Source of the DNA: Sphingobacteriales bacterium
Lineage (GTDB): Bacteria; Bacteroidota; Bacteroidia; UKL13-3
Direction of reading: 5' to 3'
Assembly (NCBI GenBank): GCA_021299635.1
Contig: JAJTFA010000001.1
Location: 533,842-597,841, forward strand
DNA: 64,000 nt
Shown here: positions 29,706 through 40,727 of the stretch, in pieces
Position numbering within the stretch: position 1 is the stretch's first letter
How the letters are laid out: each line of letters begins with the position of its first letter
The notes under the pieces: generated by a model
Database searches by the model: none
Told to the model about the DNA's origin: nothing
The model's input: only the letters and a program-made list of their open reading frames with translations
Translations under genes and position numbers: made by a program

Positions 29706-31112
29706 TTATTTAATTGGGGTAAGGCCATATTTTTTCCCCAGTTCAAGCATAAACTTTACTGCTGCTTCTTTGGTATTGGCAATTTGTCCTTCCAGAATCT
29801 GTTCTCTAATTTCTGTTTTAATGAAACCCACTTCTCTTGATGGTCCTATCCCAAAAGTTTTCATGATATCTTCACCTGTTACCGGAGGCTGCCAGTTACG
29901 TAACGCATCACGATCTGTTACATCAGCCACCATTTGTTCCACTTCCTTAAGCCGCTTGCGGTATAACTGCAACTTCTGAGGATTTTTGGAGGTCATATCT
30001 GCACGACAAAACATAAATAAGGCATCAATATCTTCTCCAGCATCTACAATCAATCTTCTGATGGCAGAATCTGTAACACCGTCTTCCGCCAATGCTTTTG
30101 GACGGTGATGCATAGAAACAATTTTCTCTACAAATTTCATTTTCTCATTGAGCGGAAGCTTGAGTCGTCTGAAAATACCTGATACCATTCTGCCACCTTT
30201 GTCTTCGTGTCCGTGAAAGGTCCATCCATTGCCGGCATCAAAACGTTTGGTTACAGGCTTTGCAATATCATGCAGGATCGCAGCCCACCTCAGCCAAAGG
30301 TCATTGCTTTCTGTGCTAAGGTTATCAAGTACCTGCAAGGTGTGATAAAAGTTGTCTTTATGGGCTTTACCTTCTTTTGTTTCTATGCCTTGCATTGCCT
30401 GCAGTTCAGGAAAAATTAATTTTAATAGTCCGCATTCAAACAAGAGTTTAAATCCTACTGAAGGAACAGGAGCTAAAATCATTTTATTCAGTTCTTCACT
30501 GATGCGCTCTGTGGAAATAATTTTTATGCGTTCTCTATTGCGGCTAATGGCTTCAAAAGTTTTAGGGGCAATCGTAAAACCCAGTTGTGCTGCAAACCGG
30601 ATGCCACGCAGCATGCGCAGTGGGTCATCACTAAAGGTGATATCAGGATTTGTTGGGGTTTGTATGATGCCTTGGTTCAAATCATTAATGCCATTAAAAG
30701 GATCAACCAAAGTTCCGAAATCATCATTTAAACTAATGGCCAGTGCATTTATTGTAAAGTCTCTTCTGTTTTGGTCATCTTCTAGTGTGCCCGGTGTTAC
30801 CTCAGGCTTTCTGGAGTCTCTGGAGTAGGATTCTTTTCTTGCGCCAACAAACTCTACTTCCCACTCCTTGGTTTTTACCATGGCTGTTCCAAAATTTTTG
30901 AAATACGCGTAGGTAGCATCTTTGCCGCAGGTTTGTGCAAATTGCTTTGCAAGGGCAATGCCATCACCAAGTACCACCACATCCACATCTTTTGTTTTTC
31001 TTTTTAAGAGCGTATCGCGCACATAGCCACCTACCACATATGCGGATACATTGCTTGCTTTGGCAATTGTTGCTATCTGTTTAAATATCGGATCTTGTAA
31101 TGCTTCTTTCAC
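29706..31112 (-). CDS. CCA tRNA nucleotidyltransferase/poly(A) polymerase with HD domain
   Basis: AYVVGGYVRDTLLKRKTKDVDVVV, RRDFTINALA, HDIAKP. Confidence 0.92.
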   Translation of the reverse strand: MKEALQDPIFKQIATIAKASNVSAYVVGGYVRDTLLKRKTKDVDVVVLGDGIALAKQFAQTCGKDATYAYFKNFGTAMVKTKEWEVEFVGARKESYSRDSRKPEVTPGTLEDDQNRRDFTINALAISLNDDFGTLVDPFNGINDLNQGIIQTPTNPDITFSDDPLRMLRGIRFAAQLGFTIAPKTFEAISRNRERIKIISTERISEELNKMILAPVPSVGFKLLFECGLLKLIFPELQAMQGIETKEGKAHKDNFYHTLQVLDNLSTESNDLWLRWAAILHDIAKPVTKRFDAGNGWTFHGHEDKGGRMVSGIFRRLKLPLNEKMKFVEKIVSMHHRPKALAEDGVTDSAIRRLIVDAGEDIDALFMFCRADMTSKNPQKLQLYRKRLKEVEQMVADVTDRDALRNWQPPVTGEDIMKTFGIGPSREVGFIKTEIREQILEGQIANTKEAAVKFMLELGKKYGLTPIK

Positions 31113-31132
31113 GCGGCTAAAATACTAATCAG

Positions 31133-33142
31133 TTATTGTTTTCTTTTCGGTTGAATACCTTCCAGCTGGAAAACAGCTGAAACAAACATTCGTAAGCCAA
31201 TATTGGCACCCGCTGGGTGGTATATTTCATCCTGATTAAACACATTGCGCAGGGTGGCATTGAGTTGCAGCTTGTTTTTAAAAACCGACTTGCTTACTCC
31301 TACATCACACAAAAATAATTTCGGCATTTTTTGCATGATGGCATCACCTGCAGGGGTTGTCCTCATCCATTGCGTTTCGGATTGGTAATACCATCTGTTC
31401 CAAACTTTCAGTTGTTTGGGCAGGTTGCTTTCCAGTATCAAACTTAACTTGTTTTTAGGTATACTCAATGCAAGCATTTCATCACCAGTTATATTGCCGG
31501 TTCTCATGTAGTTTAAATACATCACCACATTATCTACTACATTATAATAAAGATTTATTCTGTTAATTAAATTGCTCATGCCTGCTCCCGTGCCGATGGT
31601 GCTTGAACTGTAATGAGGTAAGGTTAGGTTAGCATATTGTATAAGCTGCAATTGATCCCAAATATTTTTATACGCGATATTGTAGGTAAGTCTAACGTTA
31701 TTACCAATAGTAAGCCCGTAATAAAAGTCGGTGGTAAACTGCTTTGGCAGCACCTGTTGAATATTGGTGAAAATACCACCGCTGCCAAAATTAGATAACA
31801 ATATATTGGTGCTTAACACAGGAATCAGTTCCTCCTCACTGATGCGCTGACTGTAGCCAAGTATCAGGTTCCAGTTTGTAATTAAATCAACCCGCTTGTA
31901 AATGCCGGTTGTTACTTTAAATCCTTCATTAAATCTGCCTACCACAACTTCAGCATCTGTATTCAGCATGGCTTTTCTGCTAATGGGAAGGTGTAGCGAG
32001 GAGTAAGGTTTAATCAGTGTTTGCTCAAACTGCTTGTTTGTAATGTATTCAAATTGGTTTAGTGAGGCTGCAATGCCATTCTTCCATAAGGCCGCTTTTT
32101 TTCTTTTGATAAATTGATAGCTGTGTGTAAAGTTTAGCAATACCAGTTGTGTGTTGCGAATTTCATAGCCGGGTCTTCCCAAAGCATTGGTATCATTCAA
32201 TTGCCCGTTTACCGATAAACTTAGCCTAAAACGGTGTGCAGCATTCTTGCGGTATTCTACCAGATAGCCGGCCTGGTAATAGTTTTGTTCCTTATACAAT
32301 TCTGTTGCAAGCGGCATAAAGAAATCAAACTCTGCCGCACGTGTATAATATCCGTTTAGCTGATGATACCAGTTTTTACCGGCATAGCTCAGTTCAGGTC
32401 TGATGCCAAGCAGGTTACTTTTGGTGGTTAGCCCGGGATTATTGGTTGCTAAAAATCGGTTGCCCACCTGCTGGCTTCGCGCAAAATAATCCTGATAGGT
32501 ATAATTGATTTTACATTGCAGTTGCTTGTTTGCATAACCTGCGGTATGCGCATAGTTGAGCCCAATTTTATCAATATTATACAGATTGCTGTTCAGGTAG
32601 CGGTAAGGTCCCGGATCGCCCGTAACATTTCCCTGATTAATGAATGCTTTGTAAAAAAAGCCGGAAGGCATTTTTTTGGTGATGATATGAATGAGACCTT
32701 TATCAGCATATTCATTCAGATAAAGAATGGGGGTATTTATAATTTCAATTCGTTCAATATCATGCACGGGTATACCCAGTGTATTGATGTGTGCGGCATC
32801 AAATGTATTTACAATTACCCGTTGCCCGTTTACCATCAATATCCAGTTTTGGTTGCCGTATGCGGATGTGCCATTGCTTTGCATATACCAGCGGTCGCCA
32901 TTGATGGAAGAAAAGGTCCATGCATCGGCCAGTTGTAAAATATCACTAAGCCTGCTATATCCGCTTAACCTGATTTGTTCTGCGGTGATGATTTGTCTTT
33001 GTGAGCTTGCCGGATTTTGCAATTGCGTAATATTATCTCTGTTTGCTGCATCAATCAAGGCACTGTCTGTTTGACCAAATGCAGGGAATCCAAAAGGCAT
33101 TAGTAGACTAAAGATAGCAGCAATTTTATTTACTCCAGCCAT
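31133..33142 (-). CDS. TonB-dependent receptor
   Basis: Plug domain RQIITAEQIRLSGYSRLSDILQLADAW, IERIEIINTPILYL, beta-barrel tail. Confidence 0.85.
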   Translation of the reverse strand: MAGVNKIAAIFSLLMPFGFPAFGQTDSALIDAANRDNITQLQNPASSQRQIITAEQIRLSGYSRLSDILQLADAWTFSSINGDRWYMQSNGTSAYGNQNWILMVNGQRVIVNTFDAAHINTLGIPVHDIERIEIINTPILYLNEYADKGLIHIITKKMPSGFFYKAFINQGNVTGDPGPYRYLNSNLYNIDKIGLNYAHTAGYANKQLQCKINYTYQDYFARSQQVGNRFLATNNPGLTTKSNLLGIRPELSYAGKNWYHQLNGYYTRAAEFDFFMPLATELYKEQNYYQAGYLVEYRKNAAHRFRLSLSVNGQLNDTNALGRPGYEIRNTQLVLLNFTHSYQFIKRKKAALWKNGIAASLNQFEYITNKQFEQTLIKPYSSLHLPISRKAMLNTDAEVVVGRFNEGFKVTTGIYKRVDLITNWNLILGYSQRISEEELIPVLSTNILLSNFGSGGIFTNIQQVLPKQFTTDFYYGLTIGNNVRLTYNIAYKNIWDQLQLIQYANLTLPHYSSSTIGTGAGMSNLINRINLYYNVVDNVVMYLNYMRTGNITGDEMLALSIPKNKLSLILESNLPKQLKVWNRWYYQSETQWMRTTPAGDAIMQKMPKLFLCDVGVSKSVFKNKLQLNATLRNVFNQDEIYHPAGANIGLRMFVSAVFQLEGIQPKRKQ

Positions 33143-33705
33143 GATTTTACTTTTTTGGGTGTTTGTAAATAAAAGCGTGTTTGTACCTGCACCAAGTGTT
33201 GATCAAATCGGGTAGCGGTATAAATCCTGGAAAAATAATAGCCAACCACTAAACCAAAACGCCCTTTATGCCATGAAACCTGAGGTGTGATGCTCATACA
33301 TAATTCAGATTCGCCCTGCACATGTTTATTCACATTGTTGTCTTCAAATTGCATATAGGCATTGCCTATCATTGTCGCAATATGAAATGTGAATGCGGCC
33401 CTTGTAGGAGCCCTAAACTCGTAGCCTGCGCTGATGGTGGTAAGACTAAAATCAGGGAAGGATGAAGTAGATTGGTAATTTGTATATTTAATATCAGCTA
33501 ACAAGTAACCTTTCCAGTAACGTATGCCACTAATGAATTGAATTTGGGGATTGCTCTTCCACTCAGGATTGATGCCTGCAGAAGAGGGGTGAAGGTAGCC
33601 AACACCAAAAAACACTTTATTAAAAATAGAATCTTTTTCAGCTGCAAATAACGTGAGGTTACTTGCAAGCAGAATGAAAACCATGAGCAGCTTTTTGTGC
33701 ACCAA
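33130..33705 (-). CDS. Putative secreted/outer membrane protein
   Basis: Signal peptide, beta-rich; overlaps downstream TonB receptor start (coupled). Confidence 0.6.
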   Translation of the reverse strand: MVHKKLLMVFILLASNLTLFAAEKDSIFNKVFFGVGYLHPSSAGINPEWKSNPQIQFISGIRYWKGYLLADIKYTNYQSTSSFPDFSLTTISAGYEFRAPTRAAFTFHIATMIGNAYMQFEDNNVNKHVQGESELCMSITPQVSWHKGRFGLVVGYYFSRIYTATRFDQHLVQVQTRFYLQTPKKVKSWLE

Positions 33706-33707
33706 TT

Positions 33708-34439
33708 CTATTTTTTACCAAAAACTTTTTTCAGTAAATCGGTAACCTGTTCCAGTGGATTGCTTCTGATGGCTTTTTCTTTTTCGGCAACTTTTAAAAA
33801 CAAGCCATCCAGTCCTTTGCGCGTTACATGTTCACTCAGGCTGTTGGTTTTTATTTGTTCAAACAACAAACCGCCAAGTGATGCAGTATTGTATGCATTA
33901 ATAAGGTCTTTGTATGATTGCTCTGCAGAAATACCCAGAATAATTGGTTTGGAAAGGGATGCACTGATTTTGGGTTGAAAGGCCACCCGAAGCGGGTCAT
34001 AGGTTTTATCTTTCAGGTAAACGGTTGCAGCCGTATCGGCACCATTTAAAATATTCAGTCCGTCACCAATCGTCATGCTGGTAATGGCATCAATAAATAT
34101 GGGTTTGGCCTCATCTGCCGCATCTTCCGCTGCGCGGTTAATGGTTAATACGGTTTGCTCTATGAGGGCAGAGCCACCCGGAACTTTTGAAATGTTGGTA
34201 TAAATAGCCTGCGCCTCATCAGGTAAAAAAATCTTTACTGCGGCATCTTTATAATACCCGTCAACCTTTGAAAGCATGGTTGCAGATGAATCTGTGCCAA
34301 CAGATAGCGCCTGTTTTAAACCGGCAATAACTTCTTCATTCGAAAGGCCACCATCATTCAGCACCTTATCAATTTCTTCTTTGGTACAGGCCACTGTTAA
34401 TGCAGCCATCAGGCATATGCTTGCGATAATTTTTTTCAT
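33708..34439 (-). CDS. DUF4197 domain-containing protein
   Basis: LSNEEVIAGLKQALSVGTDSS...GLDGLFLKVAEKEKAIR. Confidence 0.85.
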   Translation of the reverse strand: MKKIIASICLMAALTVACTKEEIDKVLNDGGLSNEEVIAGLKQALSVGTDSSATMLSKVDGYYKDAAVKIFLPDEAQAIYTNISKVPGGSALIEQTVLTINRAAEDAADEAKPIFIDAITSMTIGDGLNILNGADTAATVYLKDKTYDPLRVAFQPKISASLSKPIILGISAEQSYKDLINAYNTASLGGLLFEQIKTNSLSEHVTRKGLDGLFLKVAEKEKAIRSNPLEQVTDLLKKVFGKK

Positions 34440-34623
34440 TTGTTTGTGTATTTCAACTTATCCAAAAGTAATACCATTCGGCATATTTAAAAAGCAAATC
34501 AGATTGCTTTGTGCAGCTGCATGGTTTATCTTTTTATTTTTCGATTGCCATCGGCATCAAACACTACATTTAAGTATTTCTCTGTTCGGTAAGTCACAAC
34601 TGCCAGTCTGTTAAAAGCTGGAA

Positions 34624-34863
34624 TCATAAGGTATGATTCAATTTTTTTATATCCATAGGCCGGCTATACCAAAAAATAGAAACCATAAATAAAAACGCAT
34701 GGATGCGAATGAGCCACGTTAATGCATTGGCATTGGCAAATTTCCATGTATCGGCATTTTTCATGCTCATACCTGTTCTGTATCCGTAAAAAGCATTTAT
34801 CTGTTTAGGAGGAACATATTTAAGGATGATGCCTGCCAGCAACAGAATGAAGGAGATAATCAT
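34624..34863 (-). CDS. SdpI-family membrane protein
   Basis: [19 protein letters not shown] motif. Confidence 0.75.
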   Translation of the reverse strand: MIISFILLLAGIILKYVPPKQINAFYGYRTGMSMKNADTWKFANANALTWLIRIHAFLFMVSIFWYSRPMDIKKLNHTL

Positions 34864-35729
34864 ATCACGTGTTTTTCCGCATGGTAAGATGAGCGCACCA
34901 GCGGACCTGATTCAACATGTATAAAGCCCATCTTCTTACCTTCTGCTTCATAAAATGCAAATTCTTCGGGTGTAATAAAACGTTCAACCGCAAGATGCAT
35001 TTTGGTTGGCTGCAGATATTGCCCCAGTGTAAGTACATCACATCCGTGGTTTCTTAAATCCTGCATAAGCTCCAGCACCTCTTCTGTGGTTTCACCCACG
35101 CCCAGCATGGCTCCTGATTTGGTTCTGCGGCCACGCTCTTTTGTTTTCATGATTTGCTCCAGGCTTCGTTCATACTTTGCCTGCGGCCTTACTTTACGAT
35201 ACAATCGTTTCACCGTTTCCATGTTATGGGATACCACCTCAGGCTTTTCATCAATTACCTGATACAGCAAATCCCATTTGCTCATAAAGTCGGGTATCAG
35301 TGTTTCCTGTGTGGTTCCGGGATTCAGTTCTTTTACCAGTCTGATGGTTTCTGCCCAAACCCAGGCACCTTTATCGGGTAATTCATCTCTGTTTACGGAT
35401 GTAATCACTGCATGCTTTACACCCATTAATCGGATGGCTTCAGCTACGCGTTTGGGTTCATCTGTATCATATTCTTTGTTTCGGCCGGTTGCCACAGCGC
35501 AGAAGGAACAACTGCGTGTGCAGGTATTACCCAAAATCATAAAAGTTGCGGTACCTGCACCCCAACACTCACCCATATTGGGGCAATTGCCACTTTCGCA
35601 AATGGTATGCAGTTTATGGTTGTCTACAATTTTTCTAACGTTTCTGTAATTTTCTCCGGTTGGGAGTTTTACTTTAAGCCAGTCGGGCTTCTTCACACGG
35701 GCATCTGCCAGGGTAGGTAATTCAATCAT
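34860..35729 (-). CDS. lipA: Lipoyl synthase
   Basis: [37 protein letters not shown]-term [11 protein letters not shown]. Confidence 0.97.
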   Translation of the reverse strand: MIELPTLADARVKKPDWLKVKLPTGENYRNVRKIVDNHKLHTICESGNCPNMGECWGAGTATFMILGNTCTRSCSFCAVATGRNKEYDTDEPKRVAEAIRLMGVKHAVITSVNRDELPDKGAWVWAETIRLVKELNPGTTQETLIPDFMSKWDLLYQVIDEKPEVVSHNMETVKRLYRKVRPQAKYERSLEQIMKTKERGRRTKSGAMLGVGETTEEVLELMQDLRNHGCDVLTLGQYLQPTKMHLAVERFITPEEFAFYEAEGKKMGFIHVESGPLVRSSYHAEKHVI

Positions 35730-35731
35730 AC

Positions 35732-36490
35732 TTATTTATTCCATCCAAAACTATATCCAATAAAAAATAAAACCACACTTCTTGTTTGCTCTCGTGCCAC
35801 CATGCTCAATCCGGTTGGGAACACATCCAGAGAAACACCCGCTTCCAGTGTATGAAATTCATCAGGGTATGCCCCCCATTCAACGGCAAGAGAGGCTTTA
35901 CCATAACCGCCAAACCGCGCTTGAGTATTACCTATGCCTTCAAAAAAAGAAGAGTTGCCATAAATCAAATTCTGATAAATGTGTACATCCGGATCGTAGC
36001 GTTCGGCACGCACAAATGCGCGGGTCTGATCATTTGAAATATTTAAAATATCAAGGTAAACAGGTTTTAATAATGCAGTGGCAATTCCTAAGGAATAATT
36101 AAAGTTTAACCCAACTGCATTCTTGTAAGGTCGTTCTGTTATAAAAAAGGTCTGACCATAACCCGTGCGTAGCATAAAAACCGAATTGAGCTTGCCATAG
36201 CTGTACTCCTGCGGATTCTGGGAAGCGCCATAAATATTGGTTTCTTTGGGGTGTCGCACGTATGCCAATTCGGTATCTAAAATACGTTTCTTTTTGCCGG
36301 TTTGATGCCAGCCATATTTAAAGTTGATACCTCCGCGCACAGCAGAGTTTATATGCGCGCCTAATTGTATACGTTTGGTATAGAAAAGCTGTGGTTCTGT
36401 TATCGCCTGATTTTGAGCAAACGCAGAGCCGCCTGCTAAAAGCAACAAGATGAGCAATATGTTTTGTAATGCTTTCACTATTTTCGCCAT
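35732..36490 (-). CDS. Conserved hypothetical, probable outer membrane protein
   Basis: Signal peptide, aromatic beta-rich pattern. Confidence 0.6.
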   Translation of the reverse strand: MAKIVKALQNILLILLLLAGGSAFAQNQAITEPQLFYTKRIQLGAHINSAVRGGINFKYGWHQTGKKKRILDTELAYVRHPKETNIYGASQNPQEYSYGKLNSVFMLRTGYGQTFFITERPYKNAVGLNFNYSLGIATALLKPVYLDILNISNDQTRAFVRAERYDPDVHIYQNLIYGNSSFFEGIGNTQARFGGYGKASLAVEWGAYPDEFHTLEAGVSLDVFPTGLSMVAREQTRSVVLFFIGYSFGWNK

Positions 36491-36507
36491 TCAAAAATAC
36501 AAATAAT

Positions 36508-36915
36508 ATGCACACTTCCGAATTGCGTTATGTGGGAGATTTGAGAACTGAATTGAAGCACGTTTTCTCCGGGTCAGTTATTTATACAGATGCACCACTG
36601 GATAACCACGGTAAGGCTCAGAATTTTTCTCCAACCGACCTTTTAGCCACCTCGCTGGCTGCTTGTATGGTAACCATAATGGGCATTGAATCGCAACGCC
36701 TTGGGTTAGATTTTGCAGGAGCTGGCGCGGCAATTGTAAAAAAGATTTCGGCAAATCCCAGAAGGGTATCAGAAATTGGGGTAATGATTGAAATGCCTCC
36801 CGGAATCAGCATAGAACACAGGGAATTATTGGAACGGGCAGCGCATAACTGTCCTGTTGCCAAAAGCATTCATGCAGAAATTAAGCAGGATATTGTTTTT
36901 AAATACCCGGACTAG
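36508..36915 (+). CDS. OsmC family protein
   Basis: FSPTDLLATSLAACMVTIMG, HNCPVAKSI Cys pair. Confidence 0.9.
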   Translation: MHTSELRYVGDLRTELKHVFSGSVIYTDAPLDNHGKAQNFSPTDLLATSLAACMVTIMGIESQRLGLDFAGAGAAIVKKISANPRRVSEIGVMIEMPPGISIEHRELLERAAHNCPVAKSIHAEIKQDIVFKYPD

Positions 36916-37050
36916 AAGCAAAGGCTAATGATAGGGAGATCAATACTAAATTTAGGGCAGGTAGCTTTGCAGCTGGTCATTCCCATCATGATAAGAGACA
37001 CACATCCAATGATTAGTAGGCGTTTCATTTAAAGTTATAGTTGATTACAA

Positions 37051-38250
37051 TTGCAAAAGTATACGAAAATATCTGATTCATTGCTACATGCGGGGCTAAA
37101 ATTTTTTTTAGAAGCCAATCAATCCATTGAACAGTTGCTCCTGTCAAATCAATTAAGCAACCTTTCCACTGAGGATAAGTATCTGCTTGCCAGTCAGATA
37201 AAGCTTTACCCAAAAGCGCTAAAGAAGTTACCATCCTTTGCAGCCGCTTATTGTTTTTTTTCGGAAAAGGCTTTAGAACAAGCCAGTTCTGAAGCGCTGG
37301 CTAAGTATAAGAGCACAAAAATAAATGGTGAATTGTTGCTGGATTTGTCGGCCGGACTTGGTGCAGACGATTGGGCATTTTCAAATACATTTCATCAAGT
37401 CATAGGAATTGATCCTGATACGGATTTAAACATCCTGGTGCGCAAAAACTTTGAATTGCTTGGCATCACCAATGTGAAACGTATGGATGACACGGCAGAA
37501 ACCTTTTTGCAGCAGGCTCCTAAAGCAGATTGGGTTTATCTGGATGCTGACAGGCGCAGCGGTGGTGGCAAAGCAGTGCATTTGTTTGAAGGGAGCCCCA
37601 ATGTGATGCAATTGTTAGATACATTACCGCAAGTTACCAATCAGGTTCTATTAAAATTATCACCCCTGGTTGATCTCACACATGTTATGAAAAACATAAG
37701 TGGCATCAGCCGTATAGAGGTGGTAAGCCTTTATAATGAAGTGAAAGAGGTATTGGTTTTTATTAAATTCGGCTATTTAGGTAACATAGAAATTTGTGCT
37801 ACTGATATTAACAGGCAGCATAAGGCAATTTCGTTCGCAGCTACTCATCCTGTTCTTGCCTCTGTGGCTACCAGCAATTGCGGGCATTACTTTTATGAGC
37901 CTGCCTTAAGCATTATCAAATCCGGACTAACAGCACCCTATGCAGTTTCATGCAATTTGAATCCGCTGCAGGTAAATGGAAACTATCTGATTGGCGAAAA
38001 TCTGATACCTGATTTTATAGGAAGGGTATTTCAGATTAAAAAGATAATGCCATTTAAGAAGTCAACAGTAAAAGACTATCTGAAAAGTGCTGGCATTGCC
38101 AAGGCAAATATTGCGCGCAGAGATTTTAAGGCAGATGTAACCGAGCTTTATAGCTTATTTAATTTGAAGGAAGGGGGGGATGATTATTTATTTTTTACCA
38201 CTGCAGCCAATCAGGAGAAAATATTTGTGCATGGCATTAGGCCTTGTTAA
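37051..38250 (+). CDS. Class I SAM methyltransferase with THUMP-like C-terminal domain
   Basis: LLLDLSAGLGADDWAFS, WVYLDADRRSGGGKAVHL. Confidence 0.8.
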   Translation: MQKYTKISDSLLHAGLKFFLEANQSIEQLLLSNQLSNLSTEDKYLLASQIKLYPKALKKLPSFAAAYCFFSEKALEQASSEALAKYKSTKINGELLLDLSAGLGADDWAFSNTFHQVIGIDPDTDLNILVRKNFELLGITNVKRMDDTAETFLQQAPKADWVYLDADRRSGGGKAVHLFEGSPNVMQLLDTLPQVTNQVLLKLSPLVDLTHVMKNISGISRIEVVSLYNEVKEVLVFIKFGYLGNIEICATDINRQHKAISFAATHPVLASVATSNCGHYFYEPALSIIKSGLTAPYAVSCNLNPLQVNGNYLIGENLIPDFIGRVFQIKKIMPFKKSTVKDYLKSAGIAKANIARRDFKADVTELYSLFNLKEGGDDYLFFTTAANQEKIFVHGIRPC

Positions 38251-39526
38251 TTCTTATTTTTAGCTTCTGGCCTGTTGCAATCTTGCTGCTTCTGAGTTTA
38301 TTCCAGCGTTTCAATTCCTTTACAGTTACATCAAACTTGTCGGCAATGTTTGCCAACAAATCACCCTTTTTTACTTTATAAATAATGGTTTGACTACTAC
38401 CTGTATTTTGCTTTTCAATGCTTACTTTTTTATTGAGCGCAATCAGGTTCACATCCTGTTTGGTTTTGAAGCTATCGGTATTGTTAAGTGCCGTATAAGT
38501 CATTGACTTATTGTAGGGCAGCGTAAGTGTTATTTTTTCGGTAGTAAAAGGTATCATTCCTCTTCGCAAGGATGGGTTGAATGCTTTTAATTCCTCCGGT
38601 GACATGCCCAATGATATTGCCAACTGATTTAAAGAGTAGCGGTTATCAATATGCACCGTATCTGTATGAAGCGTCATTTGCACCTCTTCGGAAGGATAAA
38701 TATTATGCTCCGAAGCATAGTTCATCATATAGGTAGCTGCAATAAATGCAGGCACATAACCTCTTGTTTCTCTTGGCAGATATTGCTGTACAGCCCAAAA
38801 GTTCTTAACTCCACCGGCACGTCTTATGGCTTTGTTTACATTGCCTGGTCCGCAATTGTATGAGGCAATAACCAGCAGCCAGTCTCCATAAATTCTGTAG
38901 GAATTGCGCAAGTATTTAATGGCAGCATCGGTAGATTTAATAAGGTCTCTTCTTTCATCGTAATTACCTGTTGTTTTAAGCCCATATATTCTTCCTGTTG
39001 GTGCCATAAACTGCCACATACCGGCTGCACCTACCGGTGAGGTAGCTTGTGGGTTTAGGGCTGATTCAATTACTGCCAAATATTTCAGTTCCATCGGCAT
39101 TCCTTCTCTATCAAGCATCTCTTCAAAAACAGGGAAATAATATTTAGACCATGACAGGATCTTTGAGCTGAGTTTTCTTCTTCTGATGGTGTATAAGTCA
39201 ATATAAGGCCTTACGTATTGATTGTACTCAAGTGGTATTTCCGATTCAAGAATGGATAAGCGGTAAGCATAAACAGAGTCGGCATAAACCGGTATATCAT
39301 TTTCCTCAAAACCATAAATATTAAGGTCTCCTGCAGGTATTTGCGGGTATAATTTCCCTCTAATTTTCAGGGTATTGCTATCCACTATTGCCATCATTTC
39401 TTCATCAGCAGCAATAAAAGGTGTTCTTAATTGTGCATATACACCGCTATTAAAAAAGGCAGGTGCCATCAGGCAAGTGAGGGTTGCCAAAGGAAGAAGT
39501 AAAGCAAAGCTCCTGATTTTTTTCAT
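38237..39526 (-). CDS. Lytic transglycosylase (MltD-like) with LysM
   Basis: AVIESALNPQATSPVGAAGMWQFMAPTGRIYGL; LysM YKVKKGDLLANIADKFDVTVKELKRWN; start moved to ATG 39526. Confidence 0.92.
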   Translation of the reverse strand: MKKIRSFALLLPLATLTCLMAPAFFNSGVYAQLRTPFIAADEEMMAIVDSNTLKIRGKLYPQIPAGDLNIYGFEENDIPVYADSVYAYRLSILESEIPLEYNQYVRPYIDLYTIRRRKLSSKILSWSKYYFPVFEEMLDREGMPMELKYLAVIESALNPQATSPVGAAGMWQFMAPTGRIYGLKTTGNYDERRDLIKSTDAAIKYLRNSYRIYGDWLLVIASYNCGPGNVNKAIRRAGGVKNFWAVQQYLPRETRGYVPAFIAATYMMNYASEHNIYPSEEVQMTLHTDTVHIDNRYSLNQLAISLGMSPEELKAFNPSLRRGMIPFTTEKITLTLPYNKSMTYTALNNTDSFKTKQDVNLIALNKKVSIEKQNTGSSQTIIYKVKKGDLLANIADKFDVTVKELKRWNKLRSSKIATGQKLKIRINKA

Positions 39527-39644
39527 GAATAGAATAACAAAAATAGGCCATATCAACCTATAATCAAAGCAAAACAAGCGCACAGCGGTTTTGTGACCAA
39601 TATTTAGGTCAGTATGAATATTTAAAATGCTAATAAGCTGATGA

Positions 39645-40727
39645 TTACAGATTAGGACGCCCTGCATAGGGAGTTGCCTGTAAATCTGTAAACCGGTTCA
39701 TGTTGTATTTGTGATAGGCAGCAATGGCAATCATAGCGGCATTATCGGTACAATACTCAAAATCAGGTATAAAAACCTGCCAGCCGTTTTTCTTGCCTGC
39801 CTCCTCCACAGCATGTCTGAGGGTGCTATTTGCCGAAACACCACCCGCAAGGGCTACATGCTTAATTCTTGTTTCCATAGCTGCCTTTTCCAGTTTTTTC
39901 ATAAGGTGCTTAATAATGGCATATTGCACCGATGCGCAGATATCTGCCAGATTTTTCTCAACAAAATCAGGATCAGTTTTTAGAGCATCTCTTACAAAAT
40001 AGAGGACCGAAGTTTTTAGTCCGCTAAAACTAAAATCGTAGCCTGGTATATTGGGCACAGGAAAATTAAAGGCTCTTGGATTGCCCTTTTTTGCATATTG
40101 ATCAATCAGTGGCCCCCCCGGATAAGGCAATCCTACAATTTTTGCTGTTTTGTCAAAGGCTTCTCCGGCTGCATCATCAATAGTTTTCCCAAGTGTGGTT
40201 TCTGTAAAATAATCATCCATTCGGGTAATCTGTGTATGCCCTCCGGAAACAGTTAAGCACAAAAAAGGGAACTCAGGCTTTGGTGAAGAAATAAAGTGAG
40301 CCAATACATGAGCCTGCATATGATCAATCCCAATAAGCGGTATGCCCAATGCATGTGCCATTGACTTTGCGAAAGACGAGCCAACTAGCAGTGAGCCAAT
40401 TAAGCCGGGTCCTTGGGTAAATGCTATGGCATGCAATTGAGATTTGTTTATGCCTGCTTTTTTAAGCGCGGCATCAACCAGCGGAACAATATGCTGTTGG
40501 TGTGCACGCGAGGCCAACTCCGGTACAACACCACCATATTGCTCATGTATAAGTTGGCCTGCTACCAAATTGCACAATATCTCTTCGTTTCTGCATACAG
40601 CAGCACCTGTATCATCACACGATGATTCAATAGCCAATATATATATATCCTGTTGTGCCAATTGGGTTATGAGTTGCTTAAAGCCAGCAAATTCTGTATT
40701 TTTGAACGATTGAGGATGGTTAAACAA
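39645..40727 (-). CDS. tsaD: tRNA threonylcarbamoyladenosine biosynthesis protein TsaD
   Basis: AIESSCDDTGAAV, HMQAHVLAH, DDAAGEAFDKTAK. Confidence 0.97.
   Translation of the reverse strand: MFNHPQSFKNTEFAGFKQLITQLAQQDIYILAIESSCDDTGAAVCRNEEILCNLVAGQLIHEQYGGVVPELASRAHQQHIVPLVDAALKKAGINKSQLHAIAFTQGPGLIGSLLVGSSFAKSMAHALGIPLIGIDHMQAHVLAHFISSPKPEFPFLCLTVSGGHTQITRMDDYFTETTLGKTIDDAAGEAFDKTAKIVGLPYPGGPLIDQYAKKGNPRAFNFPVPNIPGYDFSFSGLKTSVLYFVRDALKTDPDFVEKNLADICASVQYAIIKHLMKKLEKAAMETRIKHVALAGGVSANSTLRHAVEEAGKKNGWQVFIPDFEYCTDNAAMIAIAAYHKYNMNRFTDLQATPYAGRPNL

Noticed and set aside
30352-30828. 158-aa plus-strand ORF opposite the CCA nucleotidyltransferase gene
   Set aside because: Antisense shadow ORF, no domain-like features.
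33130-33142. Short overlap between TonB receptor and upstream ORF as a possible programmed frameshift
   Set aside because: An ordinary start/stop overlap of two distinct secreted proteins, each with its own signal peptide.
40636-40650. ATATATATAT tract inside tsaD
   Set aside because: Short, encodes the conserved YILAIE region; no evidence of a contingency locus.
40653-40715. N-terminal extension of TamB ORF
   Set aside because: Overlaps tsaD; TM anchor starts at MVKQIAKYAALVFF (40716).
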